NCBI RefSeq assembly: GCF_030867095.1 | Contig: NC_081826.1 | Span: 253,374,251-253,438,250, forward strand | Direction: 5' to 3' | Length of the DNA stretch: 64,000 nt | Origin: Alligator mississippiensis | Taxonomy: Eukaryota; Chordata; Crocodylia; Alligatoridae | Part shown: piece by piece, positions 12,080 through 24,104 of the stretch | Layout: the number at the start of each line of letters is the position of its first letter | Position numbering within the stretch: the first letter of the stretch is position 1 | The notes under the pieces: generated by a model | The model's input: the letters and a program-made list of their open reading frames with translations, nothing else | Database searches by the model: none | Told to the model about the DNA's origin: nothing | Made by a program: the position numbers and the translations under genes

Positions 12080-15000
12080 GTTAGATTTTTGTTTTTAGTT
12101 AGACTGTCCGGAATAATACAGTTGAAAAGTGTCTATTGTGCTTATGTGGTCACTCTTTATCATTACATAAGATTATTTATGACAGCAATAAGCTAATACT
12201 AGGCTCTGGTCAATGGCCTGGGCAATCCAGAGAATGTAGCCTTAAGCATCTACCCAGAAGAACTAAGTACCCAGTCAAAGAATAGATAACAATGATGCTG
12301 GAGAGATGGCTAGTGAATAGTTTTGGGGAGGGCATACCAAAAATAAGGAGCTGTAAAAGGGGGCTTGAAAACTTCTGTGAGAAATGGAGATAGATGCAAA
12401 TTGATTGGAAAATGGTTAAATGAAAATGAGGAGAAAATGGGGAAAAGCTTGGCTAGTGATAGAGATAGGGGTTGTACAATGGAAGGTATTATAGACAAGG
12501 ACAAATTGTTTAAACTTGATCTGCAGAATAACAAGGAAACATTTAAGCATTCCAAGAAGCAAGTGACTGTCACAGTAAGAAAGATGACTTTGACTTTTGA
12601 CAGACCAAAGAAAGAGAGAAGGAGTCCTGGGAGGAGAAGACTGCAGTAGCTGAGGAAAGAGATAATTATATGTATATGGGTGATTTGGCTTCAGTGATGG
12701 AAAGGGAAGGATCTATTCCTAAAATGCTGTAGCAGGTGTGGCTCATTAACTCTATCTTAGATAGAAGGAGGCGGAGTGCATCTCTATAGACAAGGAATCA
12801 GACCCCCCAGAGAGAGATGGAAAACTGTAATTTAAGGGAACAGCACAGAATTAGAACAGCATAGCTTTGATTTGTGTTGCATTATGTTGTGTTGCCTAAT
12901 TATGATTGTTAACAGCAAAGCAGCTTCCAAAAAGAGGATGGCATTGGACGTTAACTACAGCCCGTATGATCTGGCATAGGTTGTTGAGGAACTCTCTTCA
13001 TTCACTGGAGGGCTTGCCTCTTTCTCAAGCAACTTCTCTAATCCAGTTGATGCTATGCCACTTTACTATATTGTTCTGCAGAGCAGACTCCTCATTACTA
13101 GTTCAGAACATGCACAACGTAACCCTGTAGCGGCATATTTGGTATCTGACATTTGCACATAATTGCTGTGACCTGATACCTGTATAACTAGAGGATGAAA
13201 ATGCTTTGCTTTATCTGAAGTGGATTTTCCATGTAATGACCATATAACTAAATTAGAGATGGATAAACTTGTTGAGATTTAATATGAACTCATAGCAAAA
13301 AAATGTGTTTAAATAAACTTTATGTTCAAATAGGTCTCGACAACCGACAAAAAATGCTATTTCTCATTCTTGACTACGATATGATCTCATTACACATGAA
13401 CAATCACAGCAGCACATGCAGAAAATGGCATAATACGACGCCCTTTTCTGATATTATCTTTGGTTGTCAAGTGTTAGATGCAAGTCTAATGAGCTCTGAT
13501 CCAAGTGCCAACCAATTTAATTCTTTCCATTATCTAAGCTGAATAGATGTTATTTATTAGGTTTCCTCACACGTGTTTAGCGTGGCACAGAAGGAATGAA
13601 TCATTCTTATGCCCCAGTAACAAAGCTGGGGCTTGCTCAACCCACCATGGACCAAAGCTCAGATTCCTGTCTGACAGTGAAAGCACAGAAGGTGGCATGG
13701 CTTGTAAAAATCAGCTTGCAGGAGGGATTGCTGCCCCTGCCACCTCCCCCTGGAGTTTGAGGAAGCCCTGGGAGTTTTTGTTTAGTTTTAAATTAGGAAA
13801 GAATGCTTGATTTACAAATCCCAGGCCTGTTGTCAGAGGTTTACTTGTGGTAAGGGTGAGGAGAAGATGTGGTGATGCAACCTCATCTGTGGATCATGTT
13901 TTCATTCAGGGATGGAAATGAAACAGTGAACAAAAAAATTCTGCTGGCTGATCTATGCTGCAGATCCCTTAGCCATCATGCCAATCATCATTGTATATTC
14001 TGTACTGGGAGAAAACACAAAACTCTTGCTGATGGGGGGAAATATGGCCAACTGCAAAACAGATCCATAGTGAGGATTAGAGAGAGGACTATTGGCTAGC
14101 ATATGTATCCTCAAGAAGCATGGAAATGTCCCATGATCAGATATAAATATTGTTTTACTTTATTAGGAAGCACAGAGCTAAAGACAAACTTGAAGCTCTT
14201 TGTCAGGTTTTATTTAGTCTTTATCTGAGTGAAACTCCCACTGACTCCATTGAAAATTTTACTGGAGCTGGACATCAGGATGTGATCCTTAGCAAGCTGT
14301 ACATGTTTTTCCAACTTTTCCTCAATTGGCTTGTGGTTTGGGTTATGTTAAACTAGACTATCCTATATAATTATGTCTAATATCTTTTTTGGTTGTGATG
14401 GAAAATTAACTAGAGTGGGAAATAGAAAATTGAGTGTACAGTGACTTCAGGATGGAATCACAGCCTGAACACTGAATCCCTAAGGTGTTATTAGTGTGCA
14501 TCAATTCTGTTTCTGAAACATTATTTCAAGATAATTTGGATATTTAATTTTTTGGACTCCAGAATCTTGCTCTTTTAGCAGGGTACTCCCTAACCCTTTA
14601 GAGATGCCTGTGTAAGTTCAGACACATTTGATATACCAGCTACAGATTGCAAAGATAAGAGTTTCTTGGAGGCTTTCCAAATATATTCATTAATCAAATC
14701 CAAAACCAAAATCTTTCTCTACCTGTATCCAGCAGATTGTACAGCAGCACTCTTTACATAGTATAATTTTCTACAGCCTAGAAAACACCTAATATAAATA
14801 ATTCACCAAGAAGTCATGTTGTTACAAATAGGGATTTTCTTTTTTTTCTTTTTTCTTTTTTTCTGCAAGCTTGAGCAGATAAAAGATAAACTTCTGGGAT
14901 TTTCAGAACTAACACATTTCAGTTTACAGATTTTTAAACTCCAAATTTTCAAAGTGTGATGTGGAGTTTTATATCAGTACCAAATGTCATCTTAATTAGT

Positions 15001-16220
15001 GTGATCTTTAAGAGAAAGCAAACACCTAAAAGATTGAAGATCTCCTAAGCAATGTAGCATGTGATAAAGAAAATAATTTTAAAAAGTGTAACAGTCCAAT
15101 TATGGAAATAGCAGACAGTTCTTCACCTGGGCAATTTCCCTGAAAGAAAAGGTTATACACTATACCTAAGAATTACACAACCACTGAGGGAAGGCCACCG
15201 TATCTTTTCACATACCTAAAATCTTTTATAAGACCACAGATCAGACACCTTTTTAATATCCTAAGCATGAAAGTAGGTCTTCCATAATGAAATACTGTTA
15301 AAAAAATAGAGGACTGTAAAGTTTAATCATTAATTTCCCTCAAAATGTCATTTCTCAAGACCGTTGCTTAGGGTTTTGTGTGGAGACAGGGAGGAGACTC
15401 CATAGTCTCTCATCCATCCTTATCAGACCCTTGGCAAACTTGCCAAGTTTCGGTCACTAAAAGAAAAAAGATTTGAAAAATACACTCTATGAGTGATAGT
15501 TCAGATTTTCCATTTAAATGTACTGTGAATCTTCAGAGTTTTATATGAGACTGCTTCAGACTTCAGGAAACTCAAGCCAAAAATGGGTGAGACACACTGA
15601 AAGTCAGTGAGACTTGGCAGTGCTTTGATTCTGTTGGGGCGGGAACAAAGGCTCAGCTAACAGCATATGCTATCTATTAAACTTCATTCTTTGTGTGCCT
15701 AGACAGAAAGAGAGGGAGGGAGAGACACACAGAGAGAAAGACGGGGAGACAGAGAGACAGGAGCAGGCAGACAGACAAACGAGGATAAGAACTTCAGCTC
15801 TCTCTCCTTGATTTCAGGCAAAACTCCTGCCCAGATTATCTGATTGGGAAGGAGGCTGCTGAGAACTAAACATTTTGGAAGCCCTTTCACAGACTGCAGT
15901 TTGAATGTATCATTAACATTTGAGTCATTATTCCTAATGTGATATTGATTCACTGGCCTCAGCCTAAGCAACTTCATTCAAGATGATACACGAGCAGACC
16001 TATTCGTGACATTTTGCTTAAAAAGGCAGCACATTGTTCTGTTGGTATAAAATATGGGATGTTAATAAGCAGAATAAGATTCGTATGAATCTTTGAAACC
16101 TTTGGGTAATTTAAATTGGAACAGGGCTGAGCGTTTCGGACAGCACAATGGGTCAGGCCTGGAATGCTACAGAACTTAGTGGTGCTGCACGGCGTGTGCG
16201 GATCTGGCCCCAGGGTTTTC
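12080..16220. other. Non-coding sequence, no gene recognised
   Basis: About 4.1 kb without a supportable gene. A Lys-rich frame at 12365-12649 (94 codons) has no known domain and no clear splice context. Other frames are shorter. Simple-sequence stretches: T-rich at about 14830-14862 and a purine-rich GAGA/GACA tract at 15703-15773. Antisense frames over the purine tract are Ser/Leu-rich by composition only. Confidence 0.5.
15703..15773. repeat. Purine-rich simple repeat (GAGA/GACA)
   Basis: A run of about 70 bases made almost entirely of A and G with regular C in AGACAGA-type units. It is a degenerate microsatellite. No other structure was seen. Confidence 0.7.
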
Positions 16221-16232
16221 ACTCATGTTGGG

Positions 16233-16310
16233 GGAGGGTAATAGAGTAGTTAAGGTATCTTCTTCCTGTGACTGCAGAGGCATACATTTGAGCCCTGCTC
16301 TAGATTTATG
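16233..16310 (+). repeat. Degenerate tRNA-derived SINE-like head
   Basis: TAGAGTAGTTAAGGTATCT resembles the A-box part of a SINE, and CATTTGAGCCCTGCTCT about 35 bases later resembles a B-box. No tRNA cloverleaf and no clear SINE body follow. It may be an old MIR-type fragment. Confidence 0.35.
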
Positions 16311-16435
16311 ACGAAGGCTGTTCAGCTTTAACTGGGTACGTAATCATTCAGGCTGGAGATTAAAAGACAGCTGGACACAATGTACATCAGTCCCATCAGC
16401 CCACTGGCCTTAGAGACTGGTGCACCTTATCCAGT

Positions 16436-18938
16436 CAGGGGCAGATCCAGAGGAAGTGCTGTGGCTTGGCTGCACCCCCCTTTTAGATTGGACTGAACCA
16501 TGGGAGCCTCTGGGGATTTTTTTAAGCCCTTAAAAGAGGTGGAATTCCCCTTCCCCCTCACCTCCACCACCTGCCACTGTTCCCTTCCCCACTGGCCTCG
16601 GGGTGGGGGATGTACCAAATCTGTTGCTGTCCCAGCTGGGCTGCATGTGGGCTGGGCTCAGCTGGGGAGAGCGAAAGCAGCGGTGGGGGTGGGCAGGGGG
16701 GATCAGTTAGGAAAGCCAAAGCAGGATTAGAATTTAGGCTGGCAACAAAAATTAAGGACAACAAAAAGTCCTTCTTCAGGTATATAGGGAGCAAAAGGAA
16801 GGCACAGGGTAGCATAGGATTCCTACAGGACAAACTAGGGCAAGCGGTGACAGAGAGCAGGGGACAAAGCTGAGCTCTTCAATGAGTGTTTTGCATTTGT
16901 ATTCCTAGACAGAGCCCAAGACAAATCTCACAATTGGATCATAGATAGACACAGGAGGGACACCAGCCCACCAGTCTGTTAGCTCAGACTAAGTGAAGGG
17001 GCACTTGGAGGGGCTGGATGTGTTCAAATCAGTGGGCCTGGATGAATTTCATCCAAGGGTGCTGAATCGAATTGGCCAGTGTCATAGCAGAGCCTCTGGC
17101 ACAGCTGTTTGAGCACTCATGGTGCTCTGGTCAGGTCCCAGAGGACTGGAAAAGGGCCAGTGTGGTCCCTATTTTCAAAAAGGGGAGGAGGGATGAACCA
17201 GGAAACTATCGGCCAGTTAGTCTCACCTCTATCCTTGGGAAAACTCTGGAAAAAATCATTAAGGATCCCATTTGTGGAAGCCCAGCAGGAGAAATAATGC
17301 TGAAAGGAAATCAGCACAGGTTCATTACAGGTAGACCCTGCTTGACTAACCTTGTTTCTTTTTAAAACCAGGCCACAAAATGCTTAGATGCAGTTGAGGT
17401 AGATGTCATCTACCTAGACTTTAAGAAGGCCTTTGATACGGTATCGCATTCCGTTCTCGTAAATAAACTGCTGGCTGTGATGTAGATGATTACACGGTCA
17501 GGTGGGTGCCAAATTGGATTAAGGGTCGCACCCAGAGAGTGGTGGTGGATGGGTCAATATCGACCTGGGAAGATGTGGGCAGTGGAATCCCACAAGGCTC
17601 GGTCCTTAGACCAGTGCTATTCAATAACTTGGACAAGGGCGTGGAGAGCACCCTATCCAAGTTTGCAGATGATACCAAATTATGGGACAAAGTTAACACA
17701 GCAGAGGGTAGGGAACAGATCCAGGCAGATCTGGACAGGTTGGAAAAACGGGCAGAATGAAATAGGATGCAGTTCAACAAAGACAAGTACAAAGTGCTGC
17801 ACCTGGGCAAAAAGAACCACAACCCTGTAAATGTGTTACAGGGGGTGACCTCAGCAGCACAGCAGCAGAAAGGGATCTTGGAGTCATAGTTGATTCCAAG
17901 ACGAACATGAATCGTCAGTGATCAACAAGGGTAACCACACTTTATCATGCATTAGCAGATGCATGATGAGCAGGTCCAGGGAGGTGACACGTCCTCTCTA
18001 TGTGGCACTGGTAAAGCCACAGTTGGAGTACTGCATCCAGTTTTGGGAGCCACATTTCAAGAGGGATGCGGAGAATCTTGAGAGGGTTCAGGGAGGGCCA
18101 CTCGTATGGTCAGACGCCTGCAGGCAAGGCCCTACGAGGAGAGACTGAGGGACCTAGATTTCTTCAGCCTTCGCAAGAGAAGGCTGAGAGGTGATCTTGT
18201 GGCTGCCTATAAATTCATCAGGGGATGGCAGCAGGGAATAAGAGATGCTCTATTTACTAGGGCACCCCCTGGAGTAACTAGGAACAATGGCCACAAATTG
18301 ACAGAGAGCTGATTTAGGTTGGACATTAGAAAGAACTTCTTCACAGTAAGGGCTGCCACAATTTGGAATGGGCTTCCAAGAGAGGCGGTGTTCTCCCCTA
18401 CCTTGGGGGTCTTCAAGAGGAGACTGAACAAGCACCTCGCTGGGGTCTTCTGACCCCAGCACTCTTTCCTGCCCAGGGCAGGGGGTCAGACTCAATGACC
18501 TACTGAGGTCCCTTCTGACCCTAACATCTATGAATCTATAGCAGGGATCCCCTTCACTGTGCCTGCTCTGAAGGGATGGGGCAGGGAGAAGAGAACCATT
18601 TTCCACTCTGCTGTTGCTACTGTCCCCATCCTCAGATAAGCCCAGCCTCAATGCAGCCCAGCTGGGCTGGGAAGGAGCAACTCTGGTGCTTTCCTGGCCC
18701 CTGGAACAGTGGGGGAAGCAACAACAGCAGGCAGGGAAGGGGGCAGGGGGAAGGGAAGGAAAGAAGAGAGGGGGATTTTCACATGCTTTAGGGACTTTAA
18801 AAAGTCCCTGAGGCACCCCAGGGTGGTCTGCCTGCATCAGTGGGGTTGGAGGAGGCTGGGAGATAGAGGTACAGTTACCCCTTGCAGTGCTGGTTCCTGT
18901 TCTTGCACCCTCCTTGGGAAAATCTTGGATTTGCCCTG
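16436..18938. mobile_element. hAT-like non-autonomous element, split by a CR1 insertion
   Basis: The left end reads CAGGGGCAGATCCAG, and the right end, read on the minus strand, is CAGGGCAAATCCAAG. These are near-matching inverted termini of the CAGGGGCGGATCCAG type that I recall from vertebrate hAT elements. Both halves contain related inner pieces (AAGCCCTTAAAAG on the left, GACTTTAAAAAGTCCCTGAGG on the right). The interior from about 16705 to 18540 is a CR1, so the original element was about 0.67 kb. No clean 8-bp duplication was found at the outer ends. Confidence 0.5.
16705..18540 (+). mobile_element. CR1 LINE, 5'-truncated, reverse transcriptase part
   Basis: Several frames together cover the CR1 reverse transcriptase and 3' end. 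From 17072 the translation has CSGQVPEDWKRASVVPIFKK and PGNYRPVSLTS. Near 17580 it has GIPQGSVLRPVLF and then FADDTKLW, the catalytic YxDD-box equivalent. From 18150 it has [20 protein letters not shown]. The end has a CTACTGAGGTCCC stretch and finishes AACATCTATGAATCTATA. The frame shifts between pieces, so the copy is dead. CR1 copies are normally 5' truncated, as here. It sits inside a hAT-like element. Confidence 0.95.
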
Positions 18939-18939
18939 G

Positions 18940-19893
18940 CTCACAGTAGTCTGATGGATAGTTTGGCCCTGGTAGACCTTTTGACTTCAACTTCTTTCTC
19001 TGCATGTAACATAAATGTGGATAACATTTCAAAGGTCTCTTTCCAAAAGTTAAAAATAGGATGGAAGTATCTAAAGAAATTGAAAAACAAATATGGGATT
19101 AAAAAGGATAGGCAAACGTGACCTACAGGGATGAAATCCTCACCTCAGTGAAATCAATGGCAGAACTCTCATTAGTTTCAGTAAAGTCAGGATTTCAACC
19201 TACAGTCAAAAGGGGATTCCTAATGTTTTAAAAAGGGAGAGTTAAATATTTCAAGAGCCTGGTATATGTCTTCCTTGAAATATTATTTTAAAAGGTTGCA
19301 GTTCGGAATTAGAGATCTGTCAGATAGTAATATTAAGTGGGCCAGGGAGAAAGAAGCCATCTCCACTATGTTTGATTTGAGTCATAAATTGTTAATATTT
19401 GAGTTGACCTTGTGTACACCATGCTCAGTTGCCAGGTTCATGTTCCCACTTGGCTCTATTTAATACATATTTTTTCACCAGATTGCAAAGATCATCCCAA
19501 TGTGGGTTGAACCAAAACCCTTCATGGTGGCACCACTCAAAAATAATCTCTGAATAGACGTTTAATGGAAATGCTTTGCCAAACTATGATTTTCACAAAA
19601 ATATTCTGATCAAAGTAATTTGTACCTTCAGGAACTAGCTAATTAGCAGTTGGACTTCCAATCGTCTGTGTAACTTCCTCTCAGGAATGAAAATAGAGAT
19701 ATGCATCCTTTCCATGTATTTGCTAAACAGAATGGCTTTACCAGCACATACTGAAGAAATGCTTCTATGCTTTTAATATAAACAATTGTGCATAGTTTAT
19801 ATGAGGATGTCAGAATTGGTAAAGTGAGATCTAACAAGAACTTGCTATACTACATCTGTTAAAAATTTTTGTCCCTGTTAACATTGAAATGTC
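18940..19893. other. Non-coding sequence
   Basis: AT-rich DNA with no supportable gene, repeat or tandem array. Frames at 18882-19121 and 19643-19837 have no recognisable motif. Confidence 0.5.
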
Positions 19894-19896
19894 TGA

Positions 19897-20037
19897 GGAC
19901 ATTTCTATACAGTGGACTGTTAATGGGAGAGCAAATTAAGCCAGATGGAGCTCCTTGCTACACTGCTCTATGCTAGTTCATTTAAAACCAGCTTGAGTAG
20001 CTTTATGCTGCATGCTAACTGCAGCATAGACATAACC
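19897..20037. mobile_element. Small Harbinger-like MITE, 141 bp
   Basis: The left end GGACATTTCTATACAG matches the inverted right end GGTTATGTCTATGCTG at 11 of 16 positions. A 3-bp duplication TGA flanks it (19894-19896 and 20038-20040). Three-base duplications and GG-starting termini fit the PIF/Harbinger group. The same end type and the same TGA duplication occur at 26946-29344. It has no coding capacity. Superfamily assignment is inference. Confidence 0.5.
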
Positions 20038-20044
20038 TGAGCAT

Positions 20045-20735
20045 ATTTAGTGTTGCACTGGGTCAGAGCAGTGGCCTGTCTGTTCTGATGTCTACCTTGT
20101 AAGAGTGACCAGATACTTCACAGAAAGAGTTTAGAATCCCTGTAATAGACTTCTATAGTATAACCTGCCCAGGAGTTAATTTTACCTTAATCCCATCAGT
20201 TTATAGTTGGCCGATGCTATGAAGCACAAGGATTTACAATAATCTCCTTTATATTTATATACCTTTCTAATACACCTGTAGACACTCATGAACATATCTA
20301 ATTCTTTAATCATGAATTATGATTACAAAAGTGTCACTTTATCCATTTTAACTGTGTAGTTTTCCAATTTTATGGGATGTTTTATGAGAAAATTATATGG
20401 CTCTTTCATGTCTTCTTGTACTCGTTTTCCTTCTTATTTAAAAAGCATTAAACTTTTCAGTCTCTCCTTATGTAAATGTCCCATTCTGTCTTTAACCATG
20501 CTTTTAAACATTTTTGTCACATCCTTCTTTGAACCACTGCTATTTCTGCCACATCTTTTTGAGAGAGGGGTGACCAAAACTGAATAGGTGATGTATCAAT
20601 GATTTACATGATGACATATTATTTTTAACATTATTTTCTATTCTATTCCTGCTATGTTCTAACATTTTCCTCTCATTTTCCATGAAAATTGGGCAGATGA
20701 TTTTACTGAATGTCTATTATGACAACCAAGTTTTT
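20045..20735 (-). mobile_element. Old CR1-type LINE 3' part (antisense)
   Basis: Blocks in the right order for an antisense CR1/L3-type copy: GCACTGGGTCAGAGCAGTGG at 20055, GACCAGATACTTC at 20108, CATGAACATATCTAATTCTT at 20289, then TCAGTCTCTCCTTATGTAAA (20458), CATCCTTCTTTGAACC, TTTTTGAGAGAGGGGTGACC and ACATTTTCCTCTCATTTTCC. These are the typical 3' reverse transcriptase and C-terminal parts seen in turtle and crocodilian CR1 relatives. It is strongly diverged, so it is older than the other CR1 copies. Confidence 0.7.
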
Positions 20736-20861
20736 TTTCTAAGCAGTTAGTATTTAGAATCAAATAATTTGTCTGAGTAGCTCAAATTACAACATACATG
20801 ATGACATTTGTAAACATACAGTTTCAAGCTACCTCAGCAGTCTCAGAAGTTCTTCACAGCC

Positions 20862-21080
20862 GTAGAATCATAGAAAATGAGGGTTGGAAGGGACCTGAGG
20901 AGGTCATTTAGTCCAACCCCTGCTCAGAGCGGGAACTTACCCCACTAGATCATACCAACCAAAGCTTTGTCTAGCTGTGTTTTGAAACCCCCCAAAGATG
21001 GAGCTTTCACCACCTCTCTGGGTAACCTGTTCCAGTGTTTTACTACCCTCCTAGTAAGAAAATTCTTCCTATTATCTATC
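20862..21080 (-). mobile_element. CR1 LINE 3' end (antisense)
   Basis: Starts with the CR1 3' terminus read in reverse: TAGAATCATAGAAAATGAGG, then GTTGGAAGGGACCTGAGG and GTCCAACCCCTGCTC. It continues with CTTTGTCTAGCTGTGTTTTG and CACCTCTCTGGGTAACCTGT to AAGAAAATTCTTCC. This is a classic 5'-truncated CR1 of about 220 bp. Confidence 0.9.
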
Positions 21081-21810
21081 TATCCTGTTCTTCCAGAGAG
21101 TAACAGTGGGAGTCAAACCCCTATTGATTTCAGTGGAAGGAGAATCAAGCCATCACTGAATATTTTGGAAAATCTACCTATTGCATATTCTAACCTGCTA
21201 ACCTGTTGCTATTTCATTTATCAATTTCTTTCAATGACTCTCCTTTTGGCATCTCAGTCTCTAACAGTACCTCACGTTTATTATTTGAAAAGAGTGGGTG
21301 CATCCCAGCAACCCCATTAATGCATCCATGACCAACTCTACCAAACATTTTAGCAGTTACAATGAGACCACAAATTACAAAGCCCAGATTCTGACCTGCA
21401 GATTGCAACTGCATACAATTCTTTAGTATCTAGGAGTAAAATATGACTAAGTAATCCATTTCTTGTTCTGTTTTTAAGAGTCTGAAAATATTTTATAGGC
21501 CTAAGTAATTTTATAGGACCCAAGTAATTCAAACCCAAACTGTGTTGGCTCACCCTGGCGTAACCTCTATAAATGACAAACAAATCAGCATTTCACAGTC
21601 AAAAAAACAACAGCGAGCATTCAACAAAATATCCAAGAAGTTTACTACAGGGATACTAACAAAGCTGGACATTAAGGCAAAGAGTTTCGTTTTTACATTT
21701 CAGGACAAAACCATCACAGCTGTTTTCCTGCAGATTTCCAGCCAAGTTGAAAAGGTCACAGACCCAGTCATAATGTAACTCTGAATACCAAAGAACGTTT
21801 CCCCTCTGAG
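21081..21810. other. Non-coding sequence
   Basis: No gene or clear repeat. A 78-codon frame at 21542-21778 has ordinary composition and no known domain or splice context. Confidence 0.5.
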
Positions 21811-21811
21811 C

Positions 21812-22060
21812 AGGGGTATAGGTTGTAGCCATGTTCATCTAAGGACATAGGTAGGCTTCACTGACTGCCTTTCTTGCATGCACACCAGACTCTGGCTTCT
21901 TTACTATTCATTCCATCCAGGAACCATCCACCAACTGCAGATGCTTCCTCAGCCCCAAAAGCTTGCTAAGAAAAAAATGTCCAACTATTTAGTTGGTCTA
22001 ATAAAAGATATATCAGATTTACCCAAAGAACCTTGTCCCCCCTGAACAGCATTTCTTTAT
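21812..22060 (+). repeat. Sauropsid interspersed repeat with AATAAAAGATAT end
   Basis: Recognisable blocks: TAGGTTGTAGCCATGTTCAT near the start, CAGCCCCAAAAGCTTGCTAA at 21953, and TTTAGTTGGTCTAATAAAAG at 21989, then ATATATCAGATTTACCC. The same blocks recur at 30030-30360 and 39559-39768 where the two ends are inverted copies of one another. I recall it as very abundant in crocodilian and turtle genomes, but I cannot name the family with certainty. Confidence 0.6.
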
Positions 22061-22064
22061 AGAA

Positions 22065-23200
22065 CTCTTCTAAATTAATCCAACCCAAAGCAAGTGACAT
22101 AAAAACCTATATTTTCCAAAGATGGCAGCAAGATATTTTGCCCTTCTCTTGGGGGAACTATTTGCAGCCAATATCTTTTATGTAACCAGCAATGATGGGG
22201 GAAAGCCTGTCATTCAAAAGATATGGATTTACCTTAAATACTGAGTAAACTGGAATATCCATCTGAAAATAGTATGTCAGTCTTGGTGCTCACTATGTAA
22301 CTTCCTGCATGTTTGATTAGAAGCTACAGGATAATAAAGGTAATGTCAAAGTGACCTACACAATCTAAACAAGACAGTTACAAAACCAAGACCTGGAAAA
22401 GCTTCCTTAGTGAAACTCAAATGCTACTAGAGGGGTTTCAAATTAGCTTACAGAGGAAAATATGCGGGCATATATTTCCCTCTCCCATGCGAATAACTGC
22501 ATCCAAGATATGATCTTCCTTTAACCCCTATGCCACAAAAGGCCAGCTGAGGTTAGAGGAGGAAAGGCCAGGACAGAGTGGGTGGTTCAGATGGATGTTC
22601 CAGCACTTAATACAACCCTGAACTGTATTTAGCTTTCTGAGGCATAAGAGTGTGACACCACAGAGCCAGTGTGACACAAGGACTTTCTGAAGACAGCACA
22701 CAGTCTCTGGCGACTACCTATAAGGGTGAAGAATTCTGGGGAAATCTATAGCAATTCAGGCCCAGGCCCCTTAAGCACTTTTATAGGAGACGACTCCTCA
22801 ACAGGGTAGGTGGGAAGAGAACTCAATGAGGAGAATCATCTGAAGATTCAGTTCCACTCCTATGAGTTTATCTGTGGGAGGAAGAAACAACACAGATAGA
22901 GGGAGAGATCTGTAGGAGTAGACTTGGATGTGTGCAAATGAGTTCCACAGTTGGGGGAATCTGACTATTTTGCTTAATCCTGATGCAGTCGTTTGCCATT
23001 GTTACCAGATTTGCCCGCCACTTTGGGGTGTGCTCATTTATTAGGGGTACATTTCTGGGGTCTCTGTAATTCTATCAATGTGCTGCTTGTGTTACTTGTG
23101 TTTCTATAAGGAGCTGTATCTCTCCCTTCTGCAAGTCCTCACCTCCAATGAAGCTATCTTGCAGGACTCAGTTTCAATGGGGCTGGGTTCCTCCAACCAC
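22065..23200. other. Non-coding sequence
   Basis: No gene, RNA gene or bounded element. The base composition becomes somewhat more mixed after 22500. Nothing else can be supported. Confidence 0.45.
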
Positions 23201-23204
23201 TGAA

Positions 23205-23580
23205 TCAGTCAAACACATATACACACATACACACACAGATTAACAGGACACGCCTGAACCAGGTTGGGTTATTTAGCACTGACAGGCTAACACCCTCATA
23301 TACCTTGAACTCAGGTCATCAGGGCAACAATAAAATGCAGTCAGACACAAACACATGGGTTAACAGAGTGCATCTGAGTCAGGCCAGACTATTCAGTATT
23401 GACAGGCTGAAACCTTCATGTGCCTTGAACTCAGTTCATCCCTTATTTCAGCAGGACAATAATAAATACAGTTAGACACACATACACATGTGTTAACAGA
23501 ATATGTCTGAGCAGGCTGGGTCCAATCAGCACTTTCAGCTGATACCCTCATGAGCCTCAGAACTCAGCACATCCCAATCT
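23205..23580. repeat. Three-copy tandem repeat, about 130-bp unit
   Basis: Three consecutive units each contain a CA-rich start (ACACATACACAC-like), then TTAACAGRRYRYGYCTGA, then CACTGACAGGCTAACACCCT (or near matches), then TTGAACTCAGKTCATC. They lie at about 23211-23345, 23346-23475 and 23476-23580. Copies are well diverged, so the array is old. It may be part of a larger decayed element that also includes the array at 23890. Confidence 0.7.
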
Positions 23581-23889
23581 CTTGTCACAATGGTCCTAGT
23601 AGTAACTCCCTTGATGAGCAGACCCCATTGTAGTTTTGGGAATTACAGGGATCTTTGGCTTAGGTAAAAGAAGCATTGCTGCAGAGCAAATGGGGAGGTC
23701 AAGGGGAAGGAATAGTAAGTGAGGTTCAGAGAGAGAATATAGCAACCAGCTTGACCATAAAAGTTATTTATTGCCACGTATATGAACTTATGATGATACC
23801 AGTAGTAATAGCCATACAAGAGAGACAAAGAAAACAGTTACAGTATTACATAGTTTCAATTAGGAATTTGGGGAAGTCTAGCTCAAGTT

Positions 23890-24078
23890 TGATTAGCAAA
23901 AGTCAGGTTTAGAGAGCTGTGCCTAGAGTAAAAGAATAAAAGTCAGGTTCCTGGAGTCAAAGAGAGGGAGTGATCAGCAAAAGTCCAGTTTAGAAAGCTG
24001 TGCCTGGAATAGAAAGCAAAAGTCAGGTTTAGAAAGCTGTGCTTGGAGTAAGAAAGCAAAAGTCAGGTTCCTGGACTC
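23890..24078. repeat. Minisatellite of AAAGTCAGGTT units
   Basis: The core AAAAGTCAGGTTTAGAGAGC or AAAAGTCAGGTTCCTGGAGT recurs at about 23897, 23938, 23978 (variant), 24016 and 24057, that is every 38-42 bases, alternating between a 'TTTAGARAGCTGTG' and a 'CCTGGASTCA' continuation. This higher-order alternation suggests the array grew by duplication of a two-unit block. Confidence 0.75.
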
Positions 24079-24104
24079 AGAGAGAGAGAGAGAGAGAGAG
24101 AGAA
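24079..24104. repeat. (AG)n microsatellite
   Basis: Thirteen or so uninterrupted AG units directly adjoin the AAAGTCAGG minisatellite. Simple sequence only. Confidence 0.9.

Noticed and set aside
12365-12649. 94-codon Lys-rich frame
   Set aside because: No recognised domain, no clear splice sites, and composition follows the A-rich strand.
18250-19032. 260-codon antisense frame
   Set aside because: It crosses the 3' end of a CR1 and the right half of a hAT-like element in the antisense direction. Composition is that of GC-rich stop-poor DNA.
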